From positions 1,612,001 to 1,676,000 of the forward strand of contig NZ_JADFFM010000001.1 of the NCBI RefSeq assembly GCF_015221995.1: 64,000 nt of DNA, read 5' to 3'. The notes under the pieces were generated by a model. That model searched no databases. It was not told the DNA's origin and saw only the letters and a list, made by a program, of their open reading frames with translations. Positions 45,812 through 55,236 of the stretch are shown here, piece after piece; position 1 is the stretch's first letter, and every line of letters begins with the position of its first letter. This DNA is from Mucilaginibacter boryungensis. Its GTDB lineage: Bacteria > Bacteroidota > Bacteroidia > Sphingobacteriales > Sphingobacteriaceae. The position numbers and the translations under genes are program-made.

Positions 45812-48277
45812 TTAAACAAATGCCGCACCATTCGAGGCGATGCTAAAGACTTTTGACTCATCCTCTATTTTTTTGATCGCCTCAACTGTTTTTAGAAATG
45901 AATCGGGTGTTACCGAGATGCTATCTATACCTTCTTCTACCAGAAACTGCGCGAAATCAGGATAGTCTGATGGGCCCTGCCCGCAAATCCCTACTTTAAC
46001 ACCAGCCTTTTTTGCCGCACTGATCAGTTGTGATACCATACTTTTTACCGCCTCATTACGCTCGTTATATAGCCCGGCCACTAAAGCCGAATCGCGGTCA
46101 AGGCCAAGTACTAATTGTGTAAGATCATTCGAACCAATAGAAAACCCGTCGATATGCCTGGCAAACTGATCGGCAAGGATAACATTAGATGGTACTTCGG
46201 CCATCAAATATACTTCCAGTTCGTTCTGGCCACGTACCAGGCCATATTCGCGCATGGTATCATAAACCATCATTAATTCACCAACGGTGCGGCAAAATGG
46301 AATCATTACCACTACATTTTTTAATCCCATTACTTCGCGCACTTTTTTTATGGCTTTGCATTCCATACCAAAAGCCGCCCTATAACTGCTTGAATAATAA
46401 CGGGAAGCCCCACGCCAGCCTATCATTGGGTTTTCTTCCAGCGGCTCAAAATAACTGCCGCCAGGCATGCTCCGGTACTCGTTTGTTTTGAAATCAGAAA
46501 AACGGACAATTACCTTTTGCGAATAAAACGCCGCAGCTATTTTAGCAACACCGTACGATAACTTTTCGATAAAATAAGTTTCTCCATCGGCATAACCTTT
46601 AATGGTGTTTTCAATAAGCAATGTCAAGGCTTCATCATTCAGTTCCTTGTGCTGTAATAAAGCCTGGGGATGGATCTTAATATAATTATTAATAATAAAC
46701 TCTTCCCGGGCCAGGCCCACCCCGGAATGCGGATACCCGGCTAATTTAAAAGCCACATCCGGTGATGCTACATTCATCATTACCGGCGTGGCTATTTCAG
46801 GAAGCAGGCTCAAATCATACTCCTGCATGGTAAAATGGATTTCGCCCGCGTAAATAATTCCGCTGTCGCCTTCCGCGCAGGATGCCGTAATTAATTGTCC
46901 GTTGCTTAATAACTCGGTTGCATTACCGCAGCCTACAATGGCCGGCACCCCCAACTCGCGCGCTACTATAGCTGCATGACAGGTGCGGCCGCCCTTATTT
47001 GTAATTATGGCTGCTGCTTTTTTCATCAACGGTTCCCAGTCTGGGTCAGTCATGTCGGTCACCAGTACATCGCCGGTTTTAAAACCTACCTGCGCTAACG
47101 CGGCGGTATCTATGTTTTGCAACAGGTGTACACGTCCCGATGCAATTTTATCGCCTACGGCAACGCCCTGTAATATTATTTGTCCGGCACGGCGGTCATC
47201 TTCAATAGTGTAAATATTTACTGTATGTGCTGCCTTGCGCGAATGTATGGTTTCAGGCCTGGCCTGGACAATATAAAGCTGGCCGCTTTCGCCATCCAGC
47301 GCCCACTCAACATCCATGGGGCACTGCTTGCCTTTCAGGCGGGTATAATATTTTTCAATAGACGCTACCCAGCCAGCCAGTTGCAGTGCCATATCATCTG
47401 TTAAACAAAACGATTCCCTTTCTGCTGCCGATGTTGGGACGATCTTTACTCTTTCTTCATCTGCTTCACCATATATCATCTTATTATCTTTGGTGCCCAG
47501 TTTCTTTTCAATTAATGGCTTTACACCGCGTTGGCCCAGTAGGGGTTTAAATACTGTAAATTCATCAGGTTTTACAGCGCCTTGCACCACCATTTCGCCA
47601 AGGCCAAACGAGCCATTGATGATCACAACATCTTTAAAACCACTTTCGGTATCCAGCGAAAAGGCCACACCAGACGCGCCAATATCAGACCGCACCATTT
47701 TTTGTACGCAAACTGAAAGGCCGATCAGAAAATCGTCATAACCAAAGCTTTTTCGGTAACTAATGGCCCGGTCTGTAAATAATGAAGCAAAACAATTCCG
47801 TATGGCGTTAAGCAGGCCATCTAAGCCCGATATATTTAAATAGGTATCCTGCTGACCGGCAAAGGAAGCATCAGGCAAATCCTCGGCAGTAGCCGACGAA
47901 CGTACAGCAACATCTACGTCAGTCTTGTTATAGTATTGGCATAAATTTGTGTACGCTGCTGAAATTTGATCAGTAAGGGTTTGGGAAAAAGCACCATTAC
48001 GTATCATTTCACGTATGTTTTGCCCGCAATATTTAAGTTGCGCCAAGTCATCTACATTTGTCATTGCAATTAAGTCCTTAATCGCATTGTCAAGCATATT
48101 ATGTTTTAGGAAACTATAATATGCATCGGCTGTGATAATAAATCCGTAGGGAATGTTAATTCCCAGCACATCTAAATGTTGCAACATTTGGCCTAACGAG
48201 GCATTTTTGCCACCTACTCTGTCAATGTCGTGTATGCCGGCTTCATCAAGTTTTAAAATATAGTTAGCTATTTTCAT
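45812..48277 (-). CDS. ppsA: Phosphoenolpyruvate synthase
   Basis: 821 residues. The N-terminal ATP-grasp domain (VGGKNASLGQML, AVRSSATAEDLPDASFAGQQ) binds ATP; the phosphohistidine domain has GGRTCHAAIVARELG with His434; the C-terminal TIM barrel carries GICGQGPSD with the catalytic Cys. It converts pyruvate and ATP to PEP, AMP and phosphate, the entry to gluconeogenesis. Its place between a sialidase locus and an aldolase-containing regulon makes sense because sialic acid lyase and HpcH-type aldolases both yield pyruvate. It is divergent from the AraC gene. A clean promoter (TTTG, 15 bases, TATTTTTG) precedes it. Confidence 0.92.
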   Translation of the reverse strand: MKIANYILKLDEAGIHDIDRVGGKNASLGQMLQHLDVLGINIPYGFIITADAYYSFLKHNMLDNAIKDLIAMTNVDDLAQLKYCGQNIREMIRNGAFSQTLTDQISAAYTNLCQYYNKTDVDVAVRSSATAEDLPDASFAGQQDTYLNISGLDGLLNAIRNCFASLFTDRAISYRKSFGYDDFLIGLSVCVQKMVRSDIGASGVAFSLDTESGFKDVVIINGSFGLGEMVVQGAVKPDEFTVFKPLLGQRGVKPLIEKKLGTKDNKMIYGEADEERVKIVPTSAAERESFCLTDDMALQLAGWVASIEKYYTRLKGKQCPMDVEWALDGESGQLYIVQARPETIHSRKAAHTVNIYTIEDDRRAGQIILQGVAVGDKIASGRVHLLQNIDTAALAQVGFKTGDVLVTDMTDPDWEPLMKKAAAIITNKGGRTCHAAIVARELGVPAIVGCGNATELLSNGQLITASCAEGDSGIIYAGEIHFTMQEYDLSLLPEIATPVMMNVASPDVAFKLAGYPHSGVGLAREEFIINNYIKIHPQALLQHKELNDEALTLLIENTIKGYADGETYFIEKLSYGVAKIAAAFYSQKVIVRFSDFKTNEYRSMPGGSYFEPLEENPMIGWRGASRYYSSSYRAAFGMECKAIKKVREVMGLKNVVVMIPFCRTVGELMMVYDTMREYGLVRGQNELEVYLMAEVPSNVILADQFARHIDGFSIGSNDLTQLVLGLDRDSALVAGLYNERNEAVKSMVSQLISAAKKAGVKVGICGQGPSDYPDFAQFLVEEGIDSISVTPDSFLKTVEAIKKIEDESKVFSIASNGAAFV

Positions 48278-48293
48278 AAGAGATATTTTTTAA

Positions 48294-48320
48294 CAAAAAT
48301 AGGCTCCAATCAAAACCAAA
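48294..48320 (-). promoter_or_regulatory. Promoter of ppsA
   Basis: On the minus strand TTTG (48320-48317) stands 15 bases before TATTTTTG (48301-48294), a full -33/-7 pair. A TATAGTA half-site (48352-48346) lies 51 bases before the -7 box, one base off the 52 seen in the four regulon promoters; the expected second half-site is poor (GATAAGC). Confidence 0.6.
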
Positions 48321-48367
48321 TCAGGCTTATCAATTCAAAAAATGATACTATATTAACCATTTTAACA

Positions 48368-48375
48368 TATATTTG
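48368..48375 (+). promoter_or_regulatory. -7 box of the AraC-type regulator gene
   Basis: TATATTTG matches TAnnTTTG exactly, 27 bases before the ATG at 48403. No direct half-site pair stands at the regulon spacing before it. Confidence 0.5.
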
Positions 48376-48402
48376 AATTATTATAGTTAGTATAATAGGA
48401 TA

Positions 48403-49293
48403 ATGAAAGCAAGATTAAAAAAACTTGACCATTCAGGAAGTTCTTCTTTCCATGTTGAACTTGCGGGGCATTATCATTCCTATAACGAATTACATTATCA
48501 TCCCGAAATTGAAATTATTTACGTTGTTGAAGGGCAGGGTACCTTATTGGTTGGTGACAAAATTGAACCGGTAGCCACCGGGTGTTTATTAATGATCGGT
48601 GCAAATTTGCCGCATTTGTTCCGATTTGACTCACATACTTTTGAGCACCCGTTATTTAAACAGGGCAGAGTGGATTTACCCTTGAAACTGCTTACGCTGC
48701 ATTTTAACCCTGAAATTTTAGGCGAGCAGTTTATTAATTTACCCGAAAATGAATTTATGCAAACTGTTATACGCAACGCAGGCCATGCCCAACAGTTTTA
48801 TGGTGAATTACGGGGTCAATTGCTTGCGATGCTAAATACGATGCTGCAGGCAAAACCACACGAACGGCTGATATTGTTGATACAATTGATGGCAATTATA
48901 GCAACTGGTAAAGACTTTCGCTTTTTAAACCCAGGGATAAAACAGGTAGCTTATAACCTAACCGATGAAACCCGGCTGACTAAAATATATTTGTACACAT
49001 TAAATAATTTTCATCGCACTATTACTTTAAAAGAGATAGCGGCTACTATTTATATGTGCCCTAATTCTTTTTGCCGGTATTTTAAATCAAGGGTACATAA
49101 AAGCTATTTTGATTTTTTGCTTGAGGTGAGAATAAACCACGCCCGCAAACTATTAAAAGAAACGGATTACAGTATGGTTATTGTAAGTTACGAATCGGGT
49201 TTCCCAAATCTTTCAAACTTTAACCGTTATTTTAAAGCTATTACAGGAAAAACCCCGCTGGCTTGCCGCAAAGAATACAGGCAGTTTTTTTAG
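48403..49293 (+). CDS. AraC family transcriptional regulator
   Basis: 296 residues. The N-terminal cupin sensor domain (ELHYHPEIEIIYVVEGQGTL, then LPHLF) would bind a small ligand, probably a sugar or sugar acid. The C-terminal 100 residues carry the two helix-turn-helix units of AraC proteins, with ITLKEIAATIYMCPNSFCRYF and the signature VSYESGFPNLSNFNRYFKAITG. It is divergent from ppsA and sits at the left end of the region holding four promoters with 21-bp-spaced direct half-sites, the spacing used by AraC-type dimers. It is the leading candidate activator of those units; this is inference. Confidence 0.9.
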   Translation: MKARLKKLDHSGSSSFHVELAGHYHSYNELHYHPEIEIIYVVEGQGTLLVGDKIEPVATGCLLMIGANLPHLFRFDSHTFEHPLFKQGRVDLPLKLLTLHFNPEILGEQFINLPENEFMQTVIRNAGHAQQFYGELRGQLLAMLNTMLQAKPHERLILLIQLMAIIATGKDFRFLNPGIKQVAYNLTDETRLTKIYLYTLNNFHRTITLKEIAATIYMCPNSFCRYFKSRVHKSYFDFLLEVRINHARKLLKETDYSMVIVSYESGFPNLSNFNRYFKAITGKTPLACRKEYRQFF

Positions 49294-49381
49294 TCGCGAT
49301 ATACTTTGCATTTGTGAATGCCGGTAGGTTATTACCTGTTTAAGCTGTATATTAAATTCACAATAATTGTGGCAAGTATAA

Positions 49382-49441
49382 AATAGTATTAGCATACTAT
49401 ATAAACGTAGTGGAACTCTGTTAGCAATACCTATAAATTTG
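49382..49441 (+). promoter_or_regulatory. Two-box activator site and promoter of the esterase operon
   Basis: Half-site AATAGTA (49382-49388), second half-site AAACGTA (49403-49409) 21 bases on, and -7 box TAAATTTG (49434-49441) 31 bases after that. The second half-site continues into GTAGTGGAA, one base different from GTAGTAGAA at the two susC promoters. The first half-site is also part of a perfect palindrome ATAGTAT-TAGC-ATACTAT (49383-49400). Confidence 0.65.
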
Positions 49442-49490
49442 ATATCACTTACTGCTATAATGCTCAACAGTAAAGAAAATCAATTTTAAA

Positions 49491-50462
49491 ATGCCTGCTG
49501 TGAATAAAAGTAACAGAGTTATATATTTCCTTATTATCACTTGTGTTACGGTAAGTAATCTTTGGCCGGCAAATGCAAAAGCCGTACCTGCCGATTCATT
49601 AACCAATTATATCCAAGCATTTTGGAAAACAACTAAACAGCGCCTGGCAGCCGAACCTATAGAGGCCGTTGTTACCCCAACCAAAGAAGCATTGCCATAT
49701 CATACTTATAAAGTTAAGCTGCGTGGATTAAATGGGGTATATTTTTATGTGATGATGTCTGTACCAGTGCAGGGTGAGGCCCCGACAAAACCCTGGCCGG
49801 TAATTATTACTACCTGTGGTTATGGCGTTAGTGCAGGGCAGGGCATAATGCTGGCCGAGTGCCAGCGCGGGTACGTGATTTTACAGGTATACCCACGTGG
49901 GCAGGGCATATCTGATGAGTTTTTTAAGATAACCGGCGACAAGCTTACCATGAATGGTGAAAATCCGGACGGGGCATATTATCAGGGTTGTTACGCTGAT
50001 ATGATACGCACCATAGATTTTGCCATGACACAACCGGATATTGATCCTGATCGTGTGGCATTAATGTCAACCAGTCAGGGTGGTGGTATTTGCCTGGCTG
50101 TAGCATCGCTTGACCCGCGTGTTAAAGCAGTGGTGGCACATGTGCCGTTTCTTTGCAATATGCGCCTTGCGGCTACCACGCCATCACTTGTAAAAACGAT
50201 TTTGGACAAACACAAAAACAGCGATACTTACCTGGCAACCCTGAATTACTTTGACCCATATTATTTGGTACAAAACATACATTGCCCGGTATTAATGAGC
50301 GCAGGTGGTAAGGATATGATGTGTCCCCAATCTACCATAGAGTCTGTATATGATATATTAAAGTGCAAAAAGAAGCTGAAGGTCTATCCAAACTTAGCGC
50401 ATACCACTTGCCTCGACTTTTATAACGAGTGGTGGCCCTGGGTTAAAAAACAATTGAAATGA
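49491..50462 (+). CDS. Secreted acetyl esterase of the acetyl-xylan esterase (CE7-like) type
   Basis: 323 residues with a signal peptide (cleavage near ANAKA, residue 31). The alpha/beta-hydrolase triad is placed at Ser195 (STSQGGG), Asp275 (GGKDMMCP) and His304 (NLAHTTC), and the CE7 hallmark RGQ is at 136-138. Enzymes of the family remove acetyl groups from xylo- and cephalosporin-type substrates. Its promoter has the two-box activator site. An SGNH hydrolase (38 bases on) and a PhyH-type dioxygenase follow on the same strand, probably as one operon. Confidence 0.8.
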   Translation: MPAVNKSNRVIYFLIITCVTVSNLWPANAKAVPADSLTNYIQAFWKTTKQRLAAEPIEAVVTPTKEALPYHTYKVKLRGLNGVYFYVMMSVPVQGEAPTKPWPVIITTCGYGVSAGQGIMLAECQRGYVILQVYPRGQGISDEFFKITGDKLTMNGENPDGAYYQGCYADMIRTIDFAMTQPDIDPDRVALMSTSQGGGICLAVASLDPRVKAVVAHVPFLCNMRLAATTPSLVKTILDKHKNSDTYLATLNYFDPYYLVQNIHCPVLMSAGGKDMMCPQSTIESVYDILKCKKKLKVYPNLAHTTCLDFYNEWWPWVKKQLK

Positions 50463-50500
50463 GCACTAATTAGCTGGTTTTATATAATCGATATAATCTA

Positions 50501-51187
50501 ATGAATATAACTGCACACCGAACATTACTATTAGGCATATGCCTTGTATTAATAACTATTTCAGGTTATTCACAAACAGTTACCTGGGATAGCACTTACA
50601 GGCCAGCCATATATGCAGGTAAGGTTGGACAGTTTAAATCTTTCCCTAAATCAACAAGCGACATCATTTTTCTGGGTAACAGCATTATGACCTATACCGA
50701 CTGGAATGAACTTTTAGGATTATCAACCGCTAAGAACCGGGGTATCCCTGGCGATATGACTTTTGGCGTATTGGAACGATTGGGTAATGTTATTGAAGGT
50801 AAGCCAGCTAAAATTTTTATACTGATAGGGATTAATGATATTACCCGTAATGTGCCTGATAGTGTGATCCTTAATAATTATAAAAAGATCATTTATAGGA
50901 TCAAAGCAGGGTCACCGAGGACGAGGATCTATTTCCATACCCTGCTGCCGGTTAACGATACTTATACTGCGTTAAAAGGGAAAACAGGCCATATTGTAAG
51001 TGTTAACAGCAAATTGAAAAAGTTAGCTGTTGAGGAGAAAATAACGTTGATTGATCTTTATCCGAATTTTTTAGATCAAACCGGGATGTTAGACCCTAAA
51101 TACACGTTTGACGGCCTGCACCTGAACGAACTGGGATATTTTAAATGGGCCGGTATTTTAAAAGAGGGAAAGTACCTTACCAATTGA
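50501..51187 (+). CDS. Secreted SGNH/GDSL hydrolase
   Basis: 228 residues with a signal peptide (ISGYSQ, residue 25). The four SGNH blocks are visible: FLGNSIM with Ser61 (Asn in place of the usual Asp of GDSI), the Gly of the second block, GIND (110-113), and the C-terminal FDGLHLNELG with Asp204 and His207. Such proteins are mostly sugar O-acetylesterases. With the CE7-like esterase next to it, this suggests a heavily acetylated glycan as the substrate of the regulon. Confidence 0.82.
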   Translation: MNITAHRTLLLGICLVLITISGYSQTVTWDSTYRPAIYAGKVGQFKSFPKSTSDIIFLGNSIMTYTDWNELLGLSTAKNRGIPGDMTFGVLERLGNVIEGKPAKIFILIGINDITRNVPDSVILNNYKKIIYRIKAGSPRTRIYFHTLLPVNDTYTALKGKTGHIVSVNSKLKKLAVEEKITLIDLYPNFLDQTGMLDPKYTFDGLHLNELGYFKWAGILKEGKYLTN

Positions 51188-51241
51188 CCCTGTTACACAT
51201 AGATTAAGAAAGCATTTATATATTTTAATAGCCAATAAGCA

Positions 51242-51994
51242 ATGGAAAATAAAGACTCCTTAAAAGCAGCATTTGAAAAAGATGGTTTTGTGTTTATCCC
51301 CGGTTTTTTGAGTATTGAAGAAACGGAGACAATAAGGCAAAATTTTAACAGGGTAATTACAGATGTTTTGCCCAATATGCCTGCAACCAAAGTGTTTTAT
51401 GAAGACAAAAATGATGCATCAACCCTTAAACAGGTAATGGACATTCATGCACACGATAATTTTTTTAATACGGTTTTATTTGATAGTAAGTTTAAAGAAT
51501 TGGCCGAGCTTTTACTCGGCGATAAAGTTATCGGTAAGAACCTGGAATATTTTAATAAACCCCTTTTAATAGGCAAGCCAACGCCCCCGCATCAGGATGG
51601 GTATTATTTTATGTTAGACCCATCAATAGCGGTAACTATGTGGATGGCACTTGAACCAGCAGATGAAGAAAATGGCTGTGTTAAATACGTTAAAGGCTCG
51701 CATTTAAAAGGGATGCGGCCGCATGGGCGCACAAAAACATTGGGCTTCTCTCAAGGCATTACCGATTTTGGGACAGACGAGGATATGCAGAACGAAATAG
51801 CTTTCCCGGCAAAACCAGGCGACTTATTAGTACATCATTCTTTAACTATCCACAGGGCAAATGGCAATACAAGCGCTAATCGCACACGCAAAGCTTTAGG
51901 ATTGATATATTTTGGCGAATCGGCCCGGGAAGATGTTACAGCAAAAAAAGCCTACCAGGATAAACTGCAACAGGAAATGGTTGCTAATAATTAG
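51242..51994 (+). CDS. Phytanoyl-CoA dioxygenase family (PhyH) 2-oxoglutarate/Fe(II) oxygenase
   Basis: 250 residues, cytoplasmic. The iron triad is likely His117 and Asp119 (PPHQDGYYF) with His204 (SLTIHRANGN), and a nearby Arg (SANRTRKAL) would bind 2-oxoglutarate. PhyH proteins hydroxylate many small molecules, not only fatty acyl-CoA. It lies 54 bases after the SGNH gene with no visible promoter between them, so it is probably the third gene of the esterase operon. The role beside sugar esterases is unknown; oxidation of a sugar-derived or methylated compound is possible. Confidence 0.83.
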   Translation: MENKDSLKAAFEKDGFVFIPGFLSIEETETIRQNFNRVITDVLPNMPATKVFYEDKNDASTLKQVMDIHAHDNFFNTVLFDSKFKELAELLLGDKVIGKNLEYFNKPLLIGKPTPPHQDGYYFMLDPSIAVTMWMALEPADEENGCVKYVKGSHLKGMRPHGRTKTLGFSQGITDFGTDEDMQNEIAFPAKPGDLLVHHSLTIHRANGNTSANRTRKALGLIYFGESAREDVTAKKAYQDKLQQEMVANN

Positions 51995-52082
51995 AAATTA
52001 GATAAATGGTAATTAATACAATTTAACCGGAAAATCTGTTCCAACTGGCCATTTATTAAGTATGTTTAATGCATCGAATGAA

Positions 52083-52142
52083 TATAGTATCAGTATTGTA
52101 AATAAAAGTACGACTAATTAATATCCGCAAAAGATACATTTG
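52083..52142 (+). promoter_or_regulatory. Two-box activator site and promoter of the MFS-aldolase operon
   Basis: Half-site TATAGTA (52083-52089), second half-site AAAAGTA (52104-52110) 21 bases on, and -7 box TACATTTG (52135-52142) 31 bases after that. The half-sites are weaker matches than at the susC promoters but the spacing is identical. Confidence 0.6.
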
Positions 52143-52173
52143 AATACAATAATTACACACAATAAATCTTTCT

Positions 52174-53442
52174 ATGGACGCTTCCCTAACCAATGTAAAC
52201 ACATCGCCAGGTAAGGCAATGCCCTTTAAAGCCTGGCTGGTAGTAGGTTTACTTTGCGTGGTTGGCTGTTTGAATTATCTCGACCGTAACATGATCACCA
52301 CCATGCGTGGATCAATTGTTACCTCCATCCCTATGACCGATGCACAGTTTGGGCTGCTGACATCGGTTTTTTTATGGGTTTATGGTTTTTTAAGCCCTAT
52401 AGCAGGTTTTTTAGCTGATAGATATAGCCGTAGCCGCGTAATTATCGCCAGCCTGTTTATCTGGTCGGGCGTTACTTTTCTTACCGCACATGCAACCAGT
52501 TTTCAAGGGCTGTTAGTCAGCCGGGCTTTAATGGGGATAAGCGAGGCTTGTTATTTGCCGGCTGCTTTAGCTTTGATAGCCGACTATCATAAAGGCAGTA
52601 CCCGGTCGTTGGCCATTGGTATTCATTTGGCCGGCGTAATGATAGGATCGAGTCTTGGGTTTTTAGGTGGCTGGATTGCCCAGGACAGTCATTGGAATAA
52701 TGCTTTCACAATTTTTGGTGGCATTGGTATAGTTTATTCGGGGATACTGTTTTTCTTTCTGCGCGATGCCAAAACTAAAGCAACCACGGTTGACGCGGGC
52801 ACCGATATTCTTAAGCCCAAATTTTTCCCCGCACTTAAAGATCTGTTCTTAAAACGGTCATTTATAATGCTGTTTATATTTTGGGGGCTTTTAGGTATTG
52901 TGGGTTGGATGATAGTTGGGTGGCTGCCTACATATTATAAAGAACACTTTAACATATCCCAGGCCAAAGCCGGGGCTTTTGCTACTGCTTATATGTACCC
53001 TTTTGGCATGGCCGGGGTAATTATAGGCGGCATTTTGGCCGACTGGTGGAGCCGTAAAAACGCTAACGCGCGAATTTTAGTACCCATTATTGGTCTTTGC
53101 GCAGCCGCGCCGGCAGTATTTATTGCCGGCAGCACCAGTGCCATATTTTTAGCCTTAGCCGGGTTTATAACCTACGCTTTTGCCCGGGTGTTTAGCGATA
53201 CTAACTTAATGCCTATTTTAACTATGGTGGCCAATAAACGCTATGTGGCTACCGGCTATGGTGTGTTGAATATGTTTGCCTGTGTTATTGGTGGTTTAGG
53301 TAATTATGCTACTGGCGTGCTGCGCGATCAGCATGTAAGTATGACCCTGCTATTCAGGATGGCATCTGTTTTAATGATCGTATGTGTGGGGCTGCTATAT
53401 GTAGTGAAAAAGGATGTTGAAAAATCTGCTAAAGCTCAATAA
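52174..53442 (+). CDS. MFS transporter of the anion:cation symporter type
   Basis: 422 residues with twelve membrane helices. LNYLDRNMITT in the first helix and GFLADRYSRSRVI in the loop after helix 2 are typical of the ACS branch, which carries hexuronates, galactonate and other organic acids with protons. It would import a sugar acid or an oligosaccharide-derived acid across the inner membrane. It leads an operon with the HEAT-repeat protein (2-base gap), HpcH-type aldolase and aldo-keto reductase. The promoter carries the two-box activator site. Confidence 0.88.
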   Translation: MDASLTNVNTSPGKAMPFKAWLVVGLLCVVGCLNYLDRNMITTMRGSIVTSIPMTDAQFGLLTSVFLWVYGFLSPIAGFLADRYSRSRVIIASLFIWSGVTFLTAHATSFQGLLVSRALMGISEACYLPAALALIADYHKGSTRSLAIGIHLAGVMIGSSLGFLGGWIAQDSHWNNAFTIFGGIGIVYSGILFFFLRDAKTKATTVDAGTDILKPKFFPALKDLFLKRSFIMLFIFWGLLGIVGWMIVGWLPTYYKEHFNISQAKAGAFATAYMYPFGMAGVIIGGILADWWSRKNANARILVPIIGLCAAAPAVFIAGSTSAIFLALAGFITYAFARVFSDTNLMPILTMVANKRYVATGYGVLNMFACVIGGLGNYATGVLRDQHVSMTLLFRMASVLMIVCVGLLYVVKKDVEKSAKAQ

Positions 53443-53444
53443 CA

Positions 53445-54398
53445 ATGTTGTTATATCTGTTAACCGGCATTATTAATATCATAAATCTGTCTGCAATGCA
53501 AACTACTACTACTGCCGACCAAAATAAAAAGGCCCTGGCCGAACTTAATTTAGTATTGGCCCAACGCCAGAAATTTATAAAAGTGCACGCGGCAGAATAC
53601 CTGATCTGGACTGGTCATGCCCAGGTGGCACTGAAAGAATTTTTACAGCAGGATAAACTTTACCATAACGAGCCCAAATACCGCATAACCATTTGGCGGG
53701 TGCTGGAACAGGCCGATACCGACCCTGTGCGCAAAAAAAAGTGGCTGAATAACATTTATGAAGCATATAAAGACATGAACGGTCCCGACAGGACTCATGC
53801 CACTGAAACGCTGGCTAAGCTTAAACAGCCTGTCGCAACCCTTTTCCCTGAAATTACGGCAAAAACTATGGCAGCGGCCGACCGCAATCTTGCCACATAT
53901 GCTTTATGGGCCGATTCATATGGATCAGAAACCCGAATGGTAGCAAACAGGGAAAAGCTGTTGAATATGGCATTGACTGATACGAACGTTATCATCAGAA
54001 GGATCAGCACATTTGTTTTACGCAAAGAGCAGGGATTAAGTATGCCGCAATGGGAGCGCTTGGTTACGGCAGCTATGGCGATGAGCAAGACGGACGAGTT
54101 ATATGTAACGTTTTTGTCTACCGCATTGGTTACGGCTCCGGCTGGCGCCAGTACACACCAACTTGCATTAATTGATGCTTTAATTACTTCAAATATCAAA
54201 CCCTACAGCGTGGCGGTGCGTACAGAACTTGCATTGGCTTTAGCTGAAAAGGGGACAAAAAAACATCTGAACCTTTTAATGGGGATGTTAGAAAATAAAG
54301 ATTGCGAGGGGATATACGACCCGGCATCGGATGAAGGGGCAGATTTGCGCGCGGCGGCAGCTTTTGCTATATTGAAAATTAACAGCAGGAAACACTAA
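53445..54398 (+). CDS. HEAT-repeat-like protein of unknown function
   Basis: 317 residues if the ATG at 53445 is used; the ATG at 53496 is an alternative that removes a short hydrophobic start (LLYLLTGIINIINL), which might otherwise act as a signal or anchor. The rest is alpha-helical with HEAT/ARM-like repeats (for example HAAEYLIWTGHAQVALKEFL near the start and VRTELALALAEKGTKKHLNLL near the end). Similar helical-repeat proteins are sometimes encoded with sulfatases or oxidoreductases. It lies two bases after the MFS gene and 14 before the aldolase. It may scaffold the pathway; no catalytic motif is visible. Confidence 0.6.
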   Translation: MLLYLLTGIINIINLSAMQTTTTADQNKKALAELNLVLAQRQKFIKVHAAEYLIWTGHAQVALKEFLQQDKLYHNEPKYRITIWRVLEQADTDPVRKKKWLNNIYEAYKDMNGPDRTHATETLAKLKQPVATLFPEITAKTMAAADRNLATYALWADSYGSETRMVANREKLLNMALTDTNVIIRRISTFVLRKEQGLSMPQWERLVTAAMAMSKTDELYVTFLSTALVTAPAGASTHQLALIDALITSNIKPYSVAVRTELALALAEKGTKKHLNLLMGMLENKDCEGIYDPASDEGADLRAAAAFAILKINSRKH

Positions 54399-54412
54399 TA
54401 TATCAGCTACAA

Positions 54413-55231
54413 ATGAAAATGAGAGAAAGCCGGGTACTGGCAAAATTAAAGGCAGGCGGTGCAGCGAGTTGTTTAAAGGTAAACTTAGGCGATGGCCAGG
54501 CGGCAGAAATTGCAGCCATATGCGGTTTTGATTGCCTCTGGATAGACCAGGAGCATTTGGCCCAGGATTGGTCGGTGCTTAATTCGCAGATATGGGCGGC
54601 CAAATCGCGCAATGTTGATGTGATGGTGCGTGTGCCGCGTGGTAGTTACAGTGGTTATGTAAAACCATTGGAAATGGACGCTGCCGGCATATTAGTGCCG
54701 CATATTATGAATTTAGAAGAAGCCAAACAAGTGGTGCAAATGACCCGTTTCCACCCCATCGGCCGCCGTGCTATCGATGGTGGCAGTGCCGATGGCGCTT
54801 ATACCAATATGGATTTTTCTGACTATCTGAAAGATTCGAACGAGCAAAAATTTGTGGTGCTACAAATTGAGGACCCTGAAGTATTACCCGATATTGAAGC
54901 CATAGCCGCTTTAGATGGCGTCGATATGCTGTTTTTTGGCCCCGGCGACTTTAGTCAGGGTATTGGTCATCCCGGCGAATGGAACCACCCGCAATTACTG
55001 GAAGCCCGCAAGCTGGTAGCCCAGGTGGCTAACAAATATGGCAAGTTTGCCGCCACATCGGGCGGAATAGATAGCCTGGATAGCTTTTTAGAAATGGGCT
55101 ATAAGTTTGTAAATGTTGGCGCGGATGTGGTTGGATTGAGTAGTTACTGCAAAACCCTTGTCGACAGGTTTGATAAATCAGCTGCCGAAAAAATTATCGG
55201 CGCCACCATTAATCCGGGTAAGCCCTACTAA
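54413..55231 (+). CDS. HpcH/HpaI family class II aldolase
   Basis: 272 residues. The TIM barrel carries the family residues in order: WIDQEHL (base and metal side chain), FHPIGRRAI with the Arg that binds pyruvate, LQIEDPEV with a metal-binding Glu, and FFGPGDFSQG with the metal-binding Asp. Enzymes of the family split 2-oxo-3-deoxy (or 4-hydroxy-2-oxo) acids into pyruvate and an aldehyde. The MFS carrier for acids upstream and the aldo-keto reductase five bases downstream (which could reduce the aldehyde) fit a short pathway for a sugar acid. The exact substrate is not readable. Confidence 0.87.
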   Translation: MKMRESRVLAKLKAGGAASCLKVNLGDGQAAEIAAICGFDCLWIDQEHLAQDWSVLNSQIWAAKSRNVDVMVRVPRGSYSGYVKPLEMDAAGILVPHIMNLEEAKQVVQMTRFHPIGRRAIDGGSADGAYTNMDFSDYLKDSNEQKFVVLQIEDPEVLPDIEAIAALDGVDMLFFGPGDFSQGIGHPGEWNHPQLLEARKLVAQVANKYGKFAATSGGIDSLDSFLEMGYKFVNVGADVVGLSSYCKTLVDRFDKSAAEKIIGATINPGKPY

Positions 55232-55236
55232 TAATT

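Noticed and set aside
48294-48352. ppsA as a full member of the two-box regulon
   Set aside because: TATAGTA is present but at 51 bases from the -7 box instead of 52, the second half-site is poor, and ppsA already has a good -33 TTTG. I leave it as a possible degenerate case.
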